DNA of 64,000 nucleotides from Streptomyces bottropensis ATCC 25435 (GCF_000383595.1 NZ_KB911581.1:4060396-4124395); one strand, 5' to 3'. Shown: positions 23,769 to 33,043, numbered from the stretch's first letter. The notes: generated from the sequence alone by a model not told the origin. A program made the numbers and translations.

Positions 23769-24164
23769 ATGACCAGCAACAACGTCGACATCGCGCGTGA
23801 GTACTTCCAGGCCGTGCAGAAGGGAGACCTGCCCAAGGTGGGGGAGCTTCTGGCCGAGGAGATCATCTGGCATCAGCCGGGCGCCAACCGGTTCTCCGGT
23901 GAGCGCAAGGGGCGCGACGACGTCTTCGCGATGCTCGGCGGGATGATGGAGGCAAGTCAGGGCTCCTTCGCCATCGACACGATCCACGCCCTCATGGGCA
24001 ACGGCGACATGGTCGCCGCCTCGATCCACTTCGCCGGGCGGCGCGAGGGCGCGTCCATGAGCATGGACGGCGTGGATGTCCTGCGCCTCAAGGACGGCAA
24101 GATCGTCGAGATGTGGCTGTTCTCCGGCGACCAGGCGGCCGAGGACGCCTTCTGGGGCCAGTAG
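23769..24164 (+). CDS. SnoaL/NTF2-like protein
   Basis: A 131-residue cone-shaped alpha+beta barrel protein of the SnoaL-like (NTF2) superfamily: N-terminal helix IAREYFQAVQKGDLPKVGEL, the typical IIWHQPG strand, a central DDVFAMLGGMM helix and a C-terminal VLRLKDGKIVEMWLFSGD. Members act as cyclases, isomerases, hydratases or ligand-binding proteins, so a specific function cannot be given. AAGGAG lies seven bases before ATG 23769. Transcribed towards the HxlR regulator, with a short tandem repeat between the two ends. Confidence 0.83.
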   Translation: MTSNNVDIAREYFQAVQKGDLPKVGELLAEEIIWHQPGANRFSGERKGRDDVFAMLGGMMEASQGSFAIDTIHALMGNGDMVAASIHFAGRREGASMSMDGVDVLRLKDGKIVEMWLFSGDQAAEDAFWGQ

Positions 24165-24232
24165 GCCGCCCACGCCCTTCCCGGGCGAAAGTCGTGCGGC
24201 GGACTCCGGGTGCGCGGGCCGTGGCGGTCGTC

Positions 24233-24309
24233 TCGGCGCTGACGGCTTCGCTGCCGACTCGGGCTGACGGCTTCGCTGCCGTCTCGGCGCTGACGGATTC
24301 GCTGCCGAC
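24233..24309. repeat. 26-bp tandem repeat, three copies
   Basis: Units at 24233-24258, 24259-24283 (one base shorter) and 24284-24309; the shared core is CTGACGGCTTCGCTGCCG. Situated between the converging SnoaL-like and HxlR genes, where it may act in transcript termination. The rest of 24165-24431 holds nothing recognisable. Confidence 0.75.
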
Positions 24310-24431
24310 GATCAGGATCCGTCCTGCTTGAACAGGTCGACGGGCTACGGGATGAACGCGCCGGGGATGCTGTCGCCCTGGGTGATGCCGCGCAGGCTGC
24401 ACCCGAACACTTCGCTACCTTTGCCGACCGG

Positions 24432-24824
24432 TCACGGTCGCCGGCGGGCGTCGTAGCTCTCGCGTGCCGCGAGTACCTCGGTGAAGTGTTCCTGGGCCCA
24501 GAGGGCCAGTGCCTGAAGCGGGGCGTGCAGAGTGCGCCCCAGCGCGGTCAACTCGTACTCGACCCGCGGCGGGACCTCGCCGTACACGTGCCGGGTGACG
24601 AGTCCGTCGCGTTCCAGATCCCGGAGGGTCTCGGTGAGGACCTTGGCGCTGATGCCGTCGACGCCGGTGCGCAGGTCGCGGAAGCGCATGGGGCCGCCGA
24701 CGCTGAGCGCGATGACCACCATGGCCGTCCACTTGTTGGCAATGCGTGCCAGGGAGGTACGGGACGGGCAGGTCGCCGTCATGACATCGAAGGCCGGGAA
24801 CTGTGGCACGTCACACGCCCTCAT
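24432..24824 (-). CDS. HxlR-family transcriptional regulator
   Basis: A 130-residue winged helix-turn-helix regulator. HxlR signature: N-terminal region with Cys, then IANKWTAMVVIALSVGGPMRFRDLR, recognition region GISAKVLTETLRDLERDGLV, and wing EVPPRVEYELTALGRTL. Such proteins often sense electrophiles or quinones and repress adjacent oxidoreductases. ATG 24824 gives MRACDVPQFPAFD; ATG 24782 is a shorter alternative. Neither has a clear ribosome site. Targets cannot be read; the SnoaL-like gene and the decayed amidohydrolase are the closest candidates. Confidence 0.8.
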   Translation of the reverse strand: MRACDVPQFPAFDVMTATCPSRTSLARIANKWTAMVVIALSVGGPMRFRDLRTGVDGISAKVLTETLRDLERDGLVTRHVYGEVPPRVEYELTALGRTLHAPLQALALWAQEHFTEVLAARESYDARRRP

Positions 24825-25104
24825 TGGTTGTGCCGAGGCGAGTATTACCGGTGGGAAGTGTAAGGGGTCGCCGGGCAGCCCGCGCACCAGCGGCATCGTC
24901 CGGCACCAGCCCGGGGTGCGCTCGCGAGCGTACTGTCCGGAGCTCGTTCCGAACGAGGGGGTCCGCGACACAGTTGATCAGCTGCGGCGAACGATGCCGG
25001 CCGCGCTCTGGAACGGACTTCGCGCCGAGCGGCTCCTGCCCTCGCACGTCCCCGTCACTGCCGCCCAGAGCGGTCGAAGAAGCCGAACGACCGAGGGAGG
25101 AGTC

Positions 25105-25830
25105 GTGGGGGTGACCGCCGTGGGTCGGGAACTCGCCCGGCTGCGCCGCGGCTTCACTCTCGCGGACCTGGAACCGGAAGCCCGGGCCGCGGGCGTCACC
25201 GCGACGGTCCTGGTCAGGGCGATCGATGTACCGGAGGAAACGCCCGAGTTCCTGACTTTGGCCCGGGACAGCGCCCTGGTGGCCGGTGTCGTGGGCTGGA
25301 CCGACCTGGCCTCCCCGGATGTCGCCCGCGCGCTCGCGGCACTGCGGGAGGGGCCGGGCCGCGAGTACCTGGTAGGCATCCGCCACCAGGTGCGGGGCGA
25401 ATGCGATCCGCGCCGGCTGGTGCGGCCGGACACGCTGCGTGAGCTCGCCGCAGTGGCCGCGGCAGGGCTCGCGTACGACATGGTCCTCAAAGCGCGCAGG
25501 CCTTGCGGTCCCCAAGGCGATGGCCCCCGGGCCCGGAGGCGACGGCCCTACGGACCCGAAAAGGACGGGGCGCAGCGCCTGCTTCTCAGGGGCGCGGGGA
25601 ACTGCGCGCGACCGGCCCCCACCGGAGTCAGGCCCCATCGGCTCGCGGCCGCCCAGGAGGCCGCCCAACTGCTTCCCGGCCTCACCTTCGTACTCGATCA
25701 CCTGGGCAAGCCCTCATCGCCTCGGGCGAGCTTCGGCCATGGGCGGACGCCGCGCGCCTGTCGGCCTCGCCGCCCAACACCGTCCGCGAGCTCTCCGGCA
25801 TGGTGACCGAAGCCGACCCGGACCGCGGCT
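25105..25830 (+). pseudogene. Amidohydrolase pseudogene (interrupted and frameshifted)
   Basis: Remnant of an amidohydrolase of the L-fucono-lactonase/PDC-lactonase type (TIM-barrel, PF04909). The frame from GTG 25105 reads RRGFTLADLEPEARAAGV, VAGVVGWTDLASPDVA, YLVGIRHQV and AYDMVLKAR. The first 40-50 residues with the metal-binding HxH are missing. After MVLKAR about 145 bp of unrelated DNA with a dispersed Streptomyces repeat is inserted; the gene resumes as AAQEAAQLLPGLTFVLDHLGKP. A frameshift near 25715 moves the rest (IASGELRPWADAARL; TVRELSGMVTEADP) to another frame. It cannot give an active enzyme. Confidence 0.75.
25495..25640 (+). repeat. Dispersed Streptomyces repeat inserted in amidohydrolase
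   Basis: The stretch contains GGGGCGCGGGGAACTGCGCG at 25589-25608, followed by a CGACCGGCCCCCACCGG-like tail. I recall this core as a very common small intergenic repeat of Streptomyces chromosomes. Here it lies within a coding frame, separating two parts of the amidohydrolase. The edges given are approximate. Confidence 0.6.
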
Positions 25831-26435
25831 GCAAGGGGCGGCGTCTGATCGGGTCGACTGCGTGTGCCGTACCTCATGGCGCTGGTCGCAGTGACCGTCC
25901 TTTGGTGTCCAGGCCCGTCCAGGACGAGCAGGCCCGGCATAACGACGAGTGGACCGAGGCCCGCTGCGACATGCGACGCGACCCGCTGACCGAGGCTCGC
26001 CTCCACCCGAGCGACGGAGAAGCCGTCGAGACCGGCCTGCCCACCCGAACTCACTGCACGGCGAGACGAGATCACCAAGTGGCCGTGAATACACCCTCCA
26101 GCGGACGTGACCGTGTCCGGGGTGCTCGCGCACTGGCCGGCCGTGTCGCTGAGCTCCGTAACCAGCCCAAAAACCTGACTGGTTCGGAGGGAGGTGTGGA
26201 CATGCCGGGCTGATGTCTCCTAGCCTTGCTGACGGACCATCACGGTCGTCGATGTGACCCGACAGCGCGGTAGCCATCGACCTCTCCTGTATCCGAGCCG
26301 TTGCCCCCGCTCGGCGTAGTGGCCTGCTGAAGCACACCCAGCGGGCTGAAGCGGCGACATTCCGCTACGGCATCGGCGCGGCAGCGCGCGCCCCAGGCCT
26401 GGCAGCCACCTGTTCAGGAAGGGGATTGCATTGTC
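25831..26435. other. Intergenic region before secreted sugar dehydrogenase
   Basis: About 600 bases with no supported gene. A run near 26160-26205 (AACCTGACTGGTTCGGAGGGAGGTG) has a good ribosome-site-like GGAGGGAGG, but only a few codons follow. AGGAAGGGG at about 26416-26424 serves the next gene. Confidence 0.35.
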
Positions 26436-29279
26436 ATGTTCATGAAAATCGGGAGGGCCACAGTCGCGCGTTGGCCGGCCATCGGTTCGGCTCTGCTCCT
26501 GGTCGCGGCCACTCTTGTCGCGACCTTCTCCAGTGCGACCCCGGCCTCGGCGCACCCGATCAACGCCGCCGACTACCAGCAGGTCCAACTGGCCCGCGGG
26601 GTCGCGGAGGTCGGAGAGCCGATGTCGCTGGCCGTACTCGCCGACCGGTCGGTGCTGCATACCGCTCGTAACGGGACCGTGCGTCGCACGGAGGCCAACG
26701 GCACCACCACGGTGATCGGCAACATCCCCGTATACGTGCACGACGAGGACGGCCTGCAGGGCATCGGCATCGACCCGGGGTTCGCCACCAACCGGCACAT
26801 CTACCTCTACTACTCCCCGCCGCTGTCCACACCAGGAGGCGACGCACCGACCACCGGCGGCAACTGGTCGGCGTGGCAGGGGGTCAACCGGCTTTCCCGA
26901 TTCACGCTCAACGCCGACTTCACGCTCAACCAGTCCAGCAAAGTGGACATCCTCGACGTGGCGGCCGACCGAGGTATCTGCTGCCACGCCGGCGGAGACA
27001 TCGACTTCGACGCGGCGGGAAACCTGTACCTGTCCACGGGTGACGACACCAACCCGTTCGAGTCCGCCGGATATTCCCCGCTCGACGAGCGGTCCAACCG
27101 CAACCCGGCGTTCGACGCGCAGCGCACCGCCGCCAACACCAACGACCTGCGCGGCAAGATCTTACGAATCAAGGTGAACGAGAACGGGTCGTACTCGATC
27201 CCGTCAGGCAACATGTTCCCGGCCGGCACGGCCAGGACCCGGCCGGAGATCTACGCGATGGGCCTTCGCAACCCGTTCCGGATGAGCGTGGACAAGGCCA
27301 CCGGCATCGTCTACGTCGGCGACTACGGCCCCGATGCCGGCGCCACCTCGGCGCGCGGGCCCCAGGGCCAGGTCGAGTTCAACCGCATCACGGGCCCGGG
27401 CTTCTACGGCTGGCCGTACTGCAACGGCACGAACACGAGCTCCGAGACGTTCGCCGAGTGGGATTTCGCCACCAACACGGCAGGCGCGAAGTACAACTGC
27501 TCGGGCGGGCCGACGAACAACTCGTTCCGCAACACCGGCTTGAGCACGCTGCCCCCCGCCAAGGCCGCCTGGATCCGTTACGGCGGCGACGCCGGCAGCC
27601 CGCCGGCGTTCGGCGGCGGCTCGGAGTCTCCGATGGCGGGCCCGGTGTACCGGTACGACCCCGACGTCAGCTCGCCCACGAAGTTCCCGCAGTCGTTCGA
27701 CGGGCAGTTCTTCGCCACGGAGTTCGGCCGCGGCTGGATCAAGCCGATCCACCTCAACGCCGACGGCTCCCCGGGGACCATCGACAGCTTCCCCTGGACC
27801 GGCAAGCAGGTGATCGACTCGGCGTTCGGCCCGGACGGCTCCTACTACGTGCTGGACTACGGCGCCGGGCTGTACCAGGGCGACCAGTACTCCGCCCTTT
27901 ACCGCTTCGACCACGTCGGCGGCGGCAACCGGGCGCCCACGGCGATGGCCGACGCCAACCGGACCTCCGGCCCGGCGCCGTTGACCGTGACATTCTCCTC
28001 GGCCGGCTCATCCGACCCTGACGGCGGGGCACTGACCTATGCGTGGAGCTTCGGTGACGGCACCAGCTCCACCGCCGCCAACCCGACGAAGACGTACACC
28101 ACGAACGGCGACTACACGGCCACGCTGACCGTGCGCGACCCGCAGGGTGCCACCGGCACCGCCGACGTGCGGATCACCGTCGGCAACACCGCGCCGACCG
28201 TGACCATCAACAGCCCTGCCGCGGGGGAGATCTTCGCCTTCGGCGACACCGTGCCGTTCAGTATCACCGTGACGGATCCGGAGGACGGGACGGTCGACTG
28301 CGCCAAGGTCAAGCTGACGTACATCGTCGGTCACGACAGCCACGGCCACCCGGTCACCTCGAAGAACGGTTGCTCCGGCACGATCACCATCCCGGTCGAC
28401 GGTGAGCACGACGACGCGGCGAACATCTTCGGGGTCTTCGATGCCGAGTACACCGACAACGCCGGGCTCACCACGCACAAGCAGCACATCCTGCAGCCGA
28501 AGCACCGGCAGGCCGAGCACTACAAGACGTCGTCCGGCATCGCCGCCCTCGACAAGTCGACCGCCGAGGGCGGCAAGTCCGTCGGTGACATCGAGAACGG
28601 CGACTGGATCGCGTTCGAACCGTACAAGCTCAGCAACGCCACGTCGTTCAGCGCCCGGGTGTCGTCAGCGGGCGCGGGCGGCACGTTGCAGGTTCGGGCC
28701 GGCTCGCCGACCGGCACCGTCCTCGGCTCCGCCACCGTCCCGGTCACCGGCTCGTGGACGAACTTCACCACCGTGGGCGGCTCTGTCTCCGGTGCACCGG
28801 CCGGCACCACCACGCTCTACCTGACCTTCGCCGGCGGCTCCGGGTTCCTCTTCGACGTCGATGCGTTCACCTTCAATCCCGGCGGCGGTCCGACACCCGG
28901 CGCGGGTCCGATCGTCGGACTCGCGAACAAGTGTCTGGATGTCCGGAGCGGTGGCTCGGCGGATGGGACGGCGGTGCAGATCTCGTCGTGCACGGGCTCG
29001 GCGGGGCAGCGGTGGACGGTGGCGCCGGGGTCGACGGTCAAGGCGTTGGGCAAGTGCCTGGATGTCAGCGGCAACGGCACGGCGGACGGGGCGAAGGTCC
29101 AGTTGTGGTCCTGCAACGGTGGCGCCAACCAGAACTGGCAGGCGAACCCGGACGGGTCGCTGCGGAACCCGCAGTCGGGCAAGTGCCTGGACGTGTCGGG
29201 TGCCAACTCCTCGGACGGCACCCTCGTGCACCTGTGGACCTGCAACGGCGGAGCCAACCAGAAATGGACCCTGCCCTGA
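26436..29279 (+). CDS. Secreted PQQ-type sugar dehydrogenase with PKD, CBM and lectin modules
   Basis: A 947-residue secreted multidomain protein. Signal peptide 1-39 (cleavage after ATPASA). Residues about 45-490 form a soluble glucose/sorbosone dehydrogenase beta-propeller (PF07995), with the diagnostic PEIYAMGLRNPFR near 275 and HAGGDIDFD for PQQ/Ca2+ and catalysis. A PKD domain follows (about 505-585; YAWSFGDGTSS), then a CBM6-like region (about 690-815; FLFDVDAFTF), and a C-terminal ricin B-type lectin domain (823-947) with three QxW-type repeats. It would oxidise sugars outside the cell while bound to polysaccharide. The lectin module is almost identical in DNA to that of the next gene. 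An ATG at 26442 is an alternative start. Confidence 0.88.
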   Translation: MFMKIGRATVARWPAIGSALLLVAATLVATFSSATPASAHPINAADYQQVQLARGVAEVGEPMSLAVLADRSVLHTARNGTVRRTEANGTTTVIGNIPVYVHDEDGLQGIGIDPGFATNRHIYLYYSPPLSTPGGDAPTTGGNWSAWQGVNRLSRFTLNADFTLNQSSKVDILDVAADRGICCHAGGDIDFDAAGNLYLSTGDDTNPFESAGYSPLDERSNRNPAFDAQRTAANTNDLRGKILRIKVNENGSYSIPSGNMFPAGTARTRPEIYAMGLRNPFRMSVDKATGIVYVGDYGPDAGATSARGPQGQVEFNRITGPGFYGWPYCNGTNTSSETFAEWDFATNTAGAKYNCSGGPTNNSFRNTGLSTLPPAKAAWIRYGGDAGSPPAFGGGSESPMAGPVYRYDPDVSSPTKFPQSFDGQFFATEFGRGWIKPIHLNADGSPGTIDSFPWTGKQVIDSAFGPDGSYYVLDYGAGLYQGDQYSALYRFDHVGGGNRAPTAMADANRTSGPAPLTVTFSSAGSSDPDGGALTYAWSFGDGTSSTAANPTKTYTTNGDYTATLTVRDPQGATGTADVRITVGNTAPTVTINSPAAGEIFAFGDTVPFSITVTDPEDGTVDCAKVKLTYIVGHDSHGHPVTSKNGCSGTITIPVDGEHDDAANIFGVFDAEYTDNAGLTTHKQHILQPKHRQAEHYKTSSGIAALDKSTAEGGKSVGDIENGDWIAFEPYKLSNATSFSARVSSAGAGGTLQVRAGSPTGTVLGSATVPVTGSWTNFTTVGGSVSGAPAGTTTLYLTFAGGSGFLFDVDAFTFNPGGGPTPGAGPIVGLANKCLDVRSGGSADGTAVQISSCTGSAGQRWTVAPGSTVKALGKCLDVSGNGTADGAKVQLWSCNGGANQNWQANPDGSLRNPQSGKCLDVSGANSSDGTLVHLWTCNGGANQKWTLP
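28889..29279 (+). repeat. Lectin-module direct repeat, copy 1
   Basis: 391 bp encoding the ricin-type lectin end of the sugar dehydrogenase. The stretch 30625-31015 is a copy of equal length with only about a dozen mismatches, both ending exactly at the stop codon. Confidence 0.9.
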
Positions 29280-29308
29280 TTTCTGTCACCAAGAAGGGAG
29301 CGACGGAC

Positions 29309-31015
29309 ATGCGCAGACAACCCCGAATGCTGCTTGGTGGGGTGGCCACGACACTCGCCGCCTTGGCCCTCCTCGCGCAGCCCACACCCGTCAGTGCCGC
29401 GGACACGTCCTACGACGTCCTCGTGTTCTCCAAGACGGCCGGTTTCCGGCACGACTCGATCCCCGCGGGGATCCAGGCCGTCCGCGACCTCGGCGCGGCG
29501 AACAGTTTCACGGTGACGGCCACGGAGGACGGCAACCACTTCACCACCAACAACCTGAGCCGCTACGAGGCGGTGATCTTCCTCAACACCACCGGCGACG
29601 TTCTGAACGACGCCCAGCAGTCGGCGTTCCAGTCGTACATCGGCTCGGGCGGCGGCTTCGTCGGCGTCCACTCGGCCGCGGACACGGAGTACAACTGGCC
29701 GTTCTACGGCGATCTGGTCGGCGCCTACTTCGCCTCCCACCCCGCCGTCCAGCAGGCCGACGTCAAGGTGGAGGGGCGGGCGCACGCGGCGACCGCCCAC
29801 CTGCCGCAGACATGGACCCGCACCGATGAGTGGTACAACTTCCGGACCAACGCCCGTACCACCGCGCGGGTGCTCACCACCCTGGACGAGTCGTCGTACT
29901 CCGGCGGCTCGATGGGCGCCGACCACCCGCACACCTGGTGCAAGACCTACTCGGGGGGCCGGGCCTTCTACACCGGCGGCGGGCACAGTCAGGCGTCGTA
30001 CGCGGAGCCGGCGTTCCGGGCGCACCTACTCGGCGGCATCCGGTACGCGGCAGCCATGACCAAGGCAGACTGCCGGCCCGAGAACGGCTATACGGCCCTC
30101 TACAACGGCTCGACCACCGGCTGGTCGCAGGCCGGCCCAGGCGGCTTCACCAACTCCGACGCCACCCTCGCCTCGTACGGAGGCCTGGGCATGCTCTGGT
30201 ACAGCGCTCGGCAGTTCACCGACTACTCGCTGAAGCTGGACTGGAAGATGCCCGGCGACGACAACTCCGGCGTGATCGTGGGCTTCCCACCATCGAGCGA
30301 CCCGTCGTCGGCACTGAACAACGGCTACGAGGTCCAGATCGACGCCACCGACGCGCCTGACCGCACGACTGGCTCGATCTACGCCGTCAAGGCCCCGGAC
30401 ACGGCTGCCCGGGACTCCGCACTCAACCCACCGGGCGAGTGGAACACCTTCGAGTTGCTGGTGGAGGGCGAGCGGCTCCAGGTCTGGCTCAATGGCGTGA
30501 AGATCAATGACTTCACCAACACCGACCCCGCCCGCTCGCTCGCCGGCCACGTCGGCATCCAGAATCACGGTACGGGGGACGACGTATCGTTCCGCAACGT
30601 CCGGATCAAGGAGCTGGGCGGCGATCCGACACCCGGCGCGGGTCCGATCGTCGGACTCGCGAACAAGTGTCTGGATGTCCGCAACGGCAGTTCGGCGGAT
30701 GGGGCGGCGGTGCAGATCTCGTCGTGTACGGGCTCGGCGGGGCAGCGGTGGACGGTGGCGCCGGGGTCGACGGTCAAGGCGTTGGGCAAGTGCCTGGATG
30801 TCAGCGGTAACGGCACGGCGGACGGGACGAGGGTCCAGTTGTGGTCCTGCAACGGTGGCGCCAACCAGAACTGGCAGGCGAACCCGGACGGGTCGCTGCG
30901 GAACCCGCAGTCGGGCAAGTGCCTGGACGTGTCGGGCGCCAACTCCTCGGACGGCACCCTCGTGCACCTGTGGACCTGCCGCGGCGGAGCCAACCAGAAA
31001 TGGACCCTGCCCTGA
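29309..31015 (+). CDS. Secreted ThuA-DUF1080-lectin protein
   Basis: A 568-residue secreted protein. Signal peptide 1-31 (ends PVSA). A ThuA domain (PF06283, class-I amidotransferase-like fold) covers about 33-245: YDVLVFSKTAGFRHDSI, VGVHSAADT, GADHPHTW. A DUF1080 domain (PF06439, 3-keto-disaccharide hydrolase family, LamG-like fold) covers about 255-440: ALYNGSTTGW, LKLDWKMPGDDNSGV, GYEVQIDAT, VGIQNHG. A ricin-type lectin module ends the protein. ThuA is linked to keto-sugar metabolism in trehalose use, and DUF1080 proteins are reported to cleave 3-keto-glycosides, so an extracellular keto-glycoside step is likely. AAGGGAG precedes ATG 29309, 30 bases after the dehydrogenase gene; the two probably form an operon. 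Confidence 0.87.
   Translation: MRRQPRMLLGGVATTLAALALLAQPTPVSAADTSYDVLVFSKTAGFRHDSIPAGIQAVRDLGAANSFTVTATEDGNHFTTNNLSRYEAVIFLNTTGDVLNDAQQSAFQSYIGSGGGFVGVHSAADTEYNWPFYGDLVGAYFASHPAVQQADVKVEGRAHAATAHLPQTWTRTDEWYNFRTNARTTARVLTTLDESSYSGGSMGADHPHTWCKTYSGGRAFYTGGGHSQASYAEPAFRAHLLGGIRYAAAMTKADCRPENGYTALYNGSTTGWSQAGPGGFTNSDATLASYGGLGMLWYSARQFTDYSLKLDWKMPGDDNSGVIVGFPPSSDPSSALNNGYEVQIDATDAPDRTTGSIYAVKAPDTAARDSALNPPGEWNTFELLVEGERLQVWLNGVKINDFTNTDPARSLAGHVGIQNHGTGDDVSFRNVRIKELGGDPTPGAGPIVGLANKCLDVRNGSSADGAAVQISSCTGSAGQRWTVAPGSTVKALGKCLDVSGNGTADGTRVQLWSCNGGANQNWQANPDGSLRNPQSGKCLDVSGANSSDGTLVHLWTCRGGANQKWTLP
30625..31015 (+). repeat. Lectin-module direct repeat, copy 2
   Basis: Second copy of the 391-bp lectin-coding repeat (first at 28889-29279). 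Differences cluster in the first QxW unit, around codons for RSGGS versus RNGSS. Confidence 0.9.
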
Positions 31016-31031
31016 GCTGACGCGGCACGCT

Positions 31032-31058
31032 GGAAGGGCCCCTGTGCGGGGCCCTTCC
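31032..31058 (+). terminator. Strong terminator hairpin
   Basis: GGAAGGGCCCC at 31032-31042 pairs perfectly with GGGGCCCTTCC at 31048-31058 around a five-base loop, 16 bases after the stop of the ThuA-DUF1080 gene. It should end the two-gene operon. The next 430 bases, to 31490, hold nothing recognisable. Confidence 0.85.
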
Positions 31059-31490
31059 GAGTTCCCTGGCCGAATGTGGCTCACGTCGGGCTGTGCCGCG
31101 CTCCGGGACGGGCCTGGCCGGGTACGTGCTCACGAACGGGCCGGGACGCCCGGCGCATGCGCGGCACTTCTGAAGGACCGCCACCGCGGCGGCGAGTGGC
31201 GGTTCGGCCCTCGTGGTGAGGAACGGCTGCAGTGGGCCAGGATTGCGCGCGCTGGAAGCCGCTGAAGTACATGTTCCGCGGGTACTACCGAAGACCAGTC
31301 GGTACGGGCGGTTGTTGTCGCAGTCGGCGGGCACCCGCAGGATGTGGTTCCGCGTCCTGCGGGTGCTCCGCGTCGAGCGTGGACCCCTCACTCGACAGCG
31401 TGGGGGCTTGCCGCATCCGGCGCTCGCGGCGAGGGAGAGGCCCCGGCGGTGGGGGGAGAAACGTGATGCGGCAAGGCAACGTTCGTCGCC

Positions 31491-32972
31491 TCAGCGGTAG
31501 CCGGCGGCGACGATGTTGGCTTGTACCGCGATCTCGGTGGCGTCGGACGGGTATCCGGACACCATCGCGCCCTCGTAGAAGGTGCCGGCGCTGAGGTTCG
31601 CGCCCCCGCCGGGCTTGCAGCAGTCACCACCGCTGCCGAGGATGATGGCACCCTGCTTCTTCATGGGGCTGTAGCCGGGCGGAAGCGCACCGTCCCAGAG
31701 CGTGGTCAGGCTTCCGGTCTGGCCGTTGCCGCCCCTGAGCGCGAAACGGCTCGTCCCGTTGTTCTTCAACATCGCCGTCACGAACTTGCTGGTGAAGGCC
31801 CGCTGGTTCGTGTTCCAGGACTGACTCCCACCGGAGTAGAGACCCCATTCGAGGTCGGCCTGGATCCATGGGCCGTTGCCGACGCACCCGCCGAACCAGC
31901 ACTGGGTGCTGAAGTTGATCGCGTCCATCGCCCCGGCCGCGTCGGCCGCTCGGGTCGTCTCACTATTGCCGTAGTCGAAGCAGCAACCTCCGTTGACATG
32001 GGTGCCGCTGGTCACCATGTACATGCCTTCGGGGGCGCTGCCGGTCGGCACGCCGGTCAGGTGGCCGTCCCGCCAGTAGCTGTTGCCGGGGTTGATGTAG
32101 AGCGAGTAGGCCTTGTTGCCGCCGACCGCCAGCGACTCCGACGTCGCGATCGCCGGGCGGCTCTGGGGGGAGCCGGGAACCACACTCGATCCCTGGTACC
32201 ACAGGTCGTTCCCACGGCCGGACTGGTCGTAGACGACGGTGACGACACAGGTGGTCCCCGCGCAGAACGAGTCCTGCGTCGTCGCGTCGGCGGTGCCACC
32301 CGCGCTCAGGACGCCGATGTTCCGGGTCGTGCTGTCGGACGAGCGCCGGACCTGGTAGAGGCTGCCGTTGTAGGCGCCGTAGAGCGCTCGTACGGTGCTG
32401 TGGGCGGCGATGCAGGGGGTGCCGCCCGAGGCGTAGATGTCACACGTGCCCGCGCCGCCCGGTGCCGGCGGGGTCGGCGAGTCCCACTGCTGGTTGGTGC
32501 CGCCGTGGCAGGACCAGAGGGTGATCCTGGTGCCGTTGGCGGTGCCGGCGGCGTTGGCGTCGAGGCACAGTCCGGACTGGACGCCGGTGATGGAGCCGTT
32601 GGGGTTGACGTTCCACTGTTGGTTGTTCTGGCCGTTGCAGTCCCAGATGACGACCGGGGTGCCGTTGGTGGTGCCGCGTCCGCTGGCGTCGAGGCACTTG
32701 TTGCCGGAGACGGTCAGTTGTTTGCCGGCGGTGTGGGTCCAGGTCTGGCCGGGTGCGCCGGTGCAGTCCTGGAGTTGGGTCTGGGTGCCGTTGGTGGTGC
32801 CGGCGCCGGGGACGGTCAGGCAACGGCCCGACTGCGCGCCCACGATGGGGGCGCTGCGCCCGGGCTCGATCGGTGCCGCCACCGCGGTGGCGCCGACGCC
32901 GACAAGCACCAGGGCGCTGCCCAGCGCGGACAGCCGTCCGTACCAGCGGGGCCGAGGTATGCGAAACACCAT
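31491..32972 (-). CDS. Secreted GH54 alpha-L-arabinofuranosidase with N-terminal lectin module
   Basis: A 493-residue secreted enzyme. Signal peptide about 1-33. A ricin B-type lectin (CBM13) domain spans about 42-165, then a Pro-rich linker, then a GH54 alpha-L-arabinofuranosidase catalytic domain (about 173-493). GH54 features: CDIYASGGTPCIAAHSTVRA at its start, disulfide-rich CWFGGCVGNGPW, the adjacent-Cys pair motif GGCCFDYGN, and WIQADLEWGLYSG with the nucleophile/acid region. It would release arabinofuranose from arabinan or arabinoxylan side chains. Putting the lectin at the N-terminus is the reverse of its neighbours. The lectin DNA is nearly identical, inverted, to that at 45056-45419. 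Confidence 0.88.
   Translation of the reverse strand: MVFRIPRPRWYGRLSALGSALVLVGVGATAVAAPIEPGRSAPIVGAQSGRCLTVPGAGTTNGTQTQLQDCTGAPGQTWTHTAGKQLTVSGNKCLDASGRGTTNGTPVVIWDCNGQNNQQWNVNPNGSITGVQSGLCLDANAAGTANGTRITLWSCHGGTNQQWDSPTPPAPGGAGTCDIYASGGTPCIAAHSTVRALYGAYNGSLYQVRRSSDSTTRNIGVLSAGGTADATTQDSFCAGTTCVVTVVYDQSGRGNDLWYQGSSVVPGSPQSRPAIATSESLAVGGNKAYSLYINPGNSYWRDGHLTGVPTGSAPEGMYMVTSGTHVNGGCCFDYGNSETTRAADAAGAMDAINFSTQCWFGGCVGNGPWIQADLEWGLYSGGSQSWNTNQRAFTSKFVTAMLKNNGTSRFALRGGNGQTGSLTTLWDGALPPGYSPMKKQGAIILGSGGDCCKPGGGANLSAGTFYEGAMVSGYPSDATEIAVQANIVAAGYR
32483..32846 (-). repeat. Lectin-module inverted repeat, left arm
   Basis: 364 bp encoding most of the GH54 lectin domain. Its reverse complement recurs at 45056-45419 in the beta-helix gene with about four mismatches. 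The arms face each other across 12.2 kb holding the sugar importer. Confidence 0.9.
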
Positions 32973-33043
32973 GGCGGTTCCTCACCTGTTCGTAGGGAGG
33001 GATGCCCGGCGCGCAACCGCGCCGGGCATCCCGTCCGGACGGT

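Noticed and set aside
24084..24402. Frames overlapping the 26-bp repeats as a small protein
   Set aside because: The translation is only the repeat (ALTASLPTRADGF-like) and lies between two convergent gene ends.
25105..25830. The amidohydrolase as the missing LigI/LigJ of the aromatic pathway
   Set aside because: It is broken, lacks the metal-binding N-terminus, lies 7 kb from the cluster, and resembles fucono-lactonase-type members at least as well.
25503..26213. A 236-residue plus-strand frame as an intact gene
   Set aside because: Its middle (IASGELRPWADAARL) is the displaced end of the amidohydrolase, and the rest has no homology; it is a composite of pseudogene and spacer.
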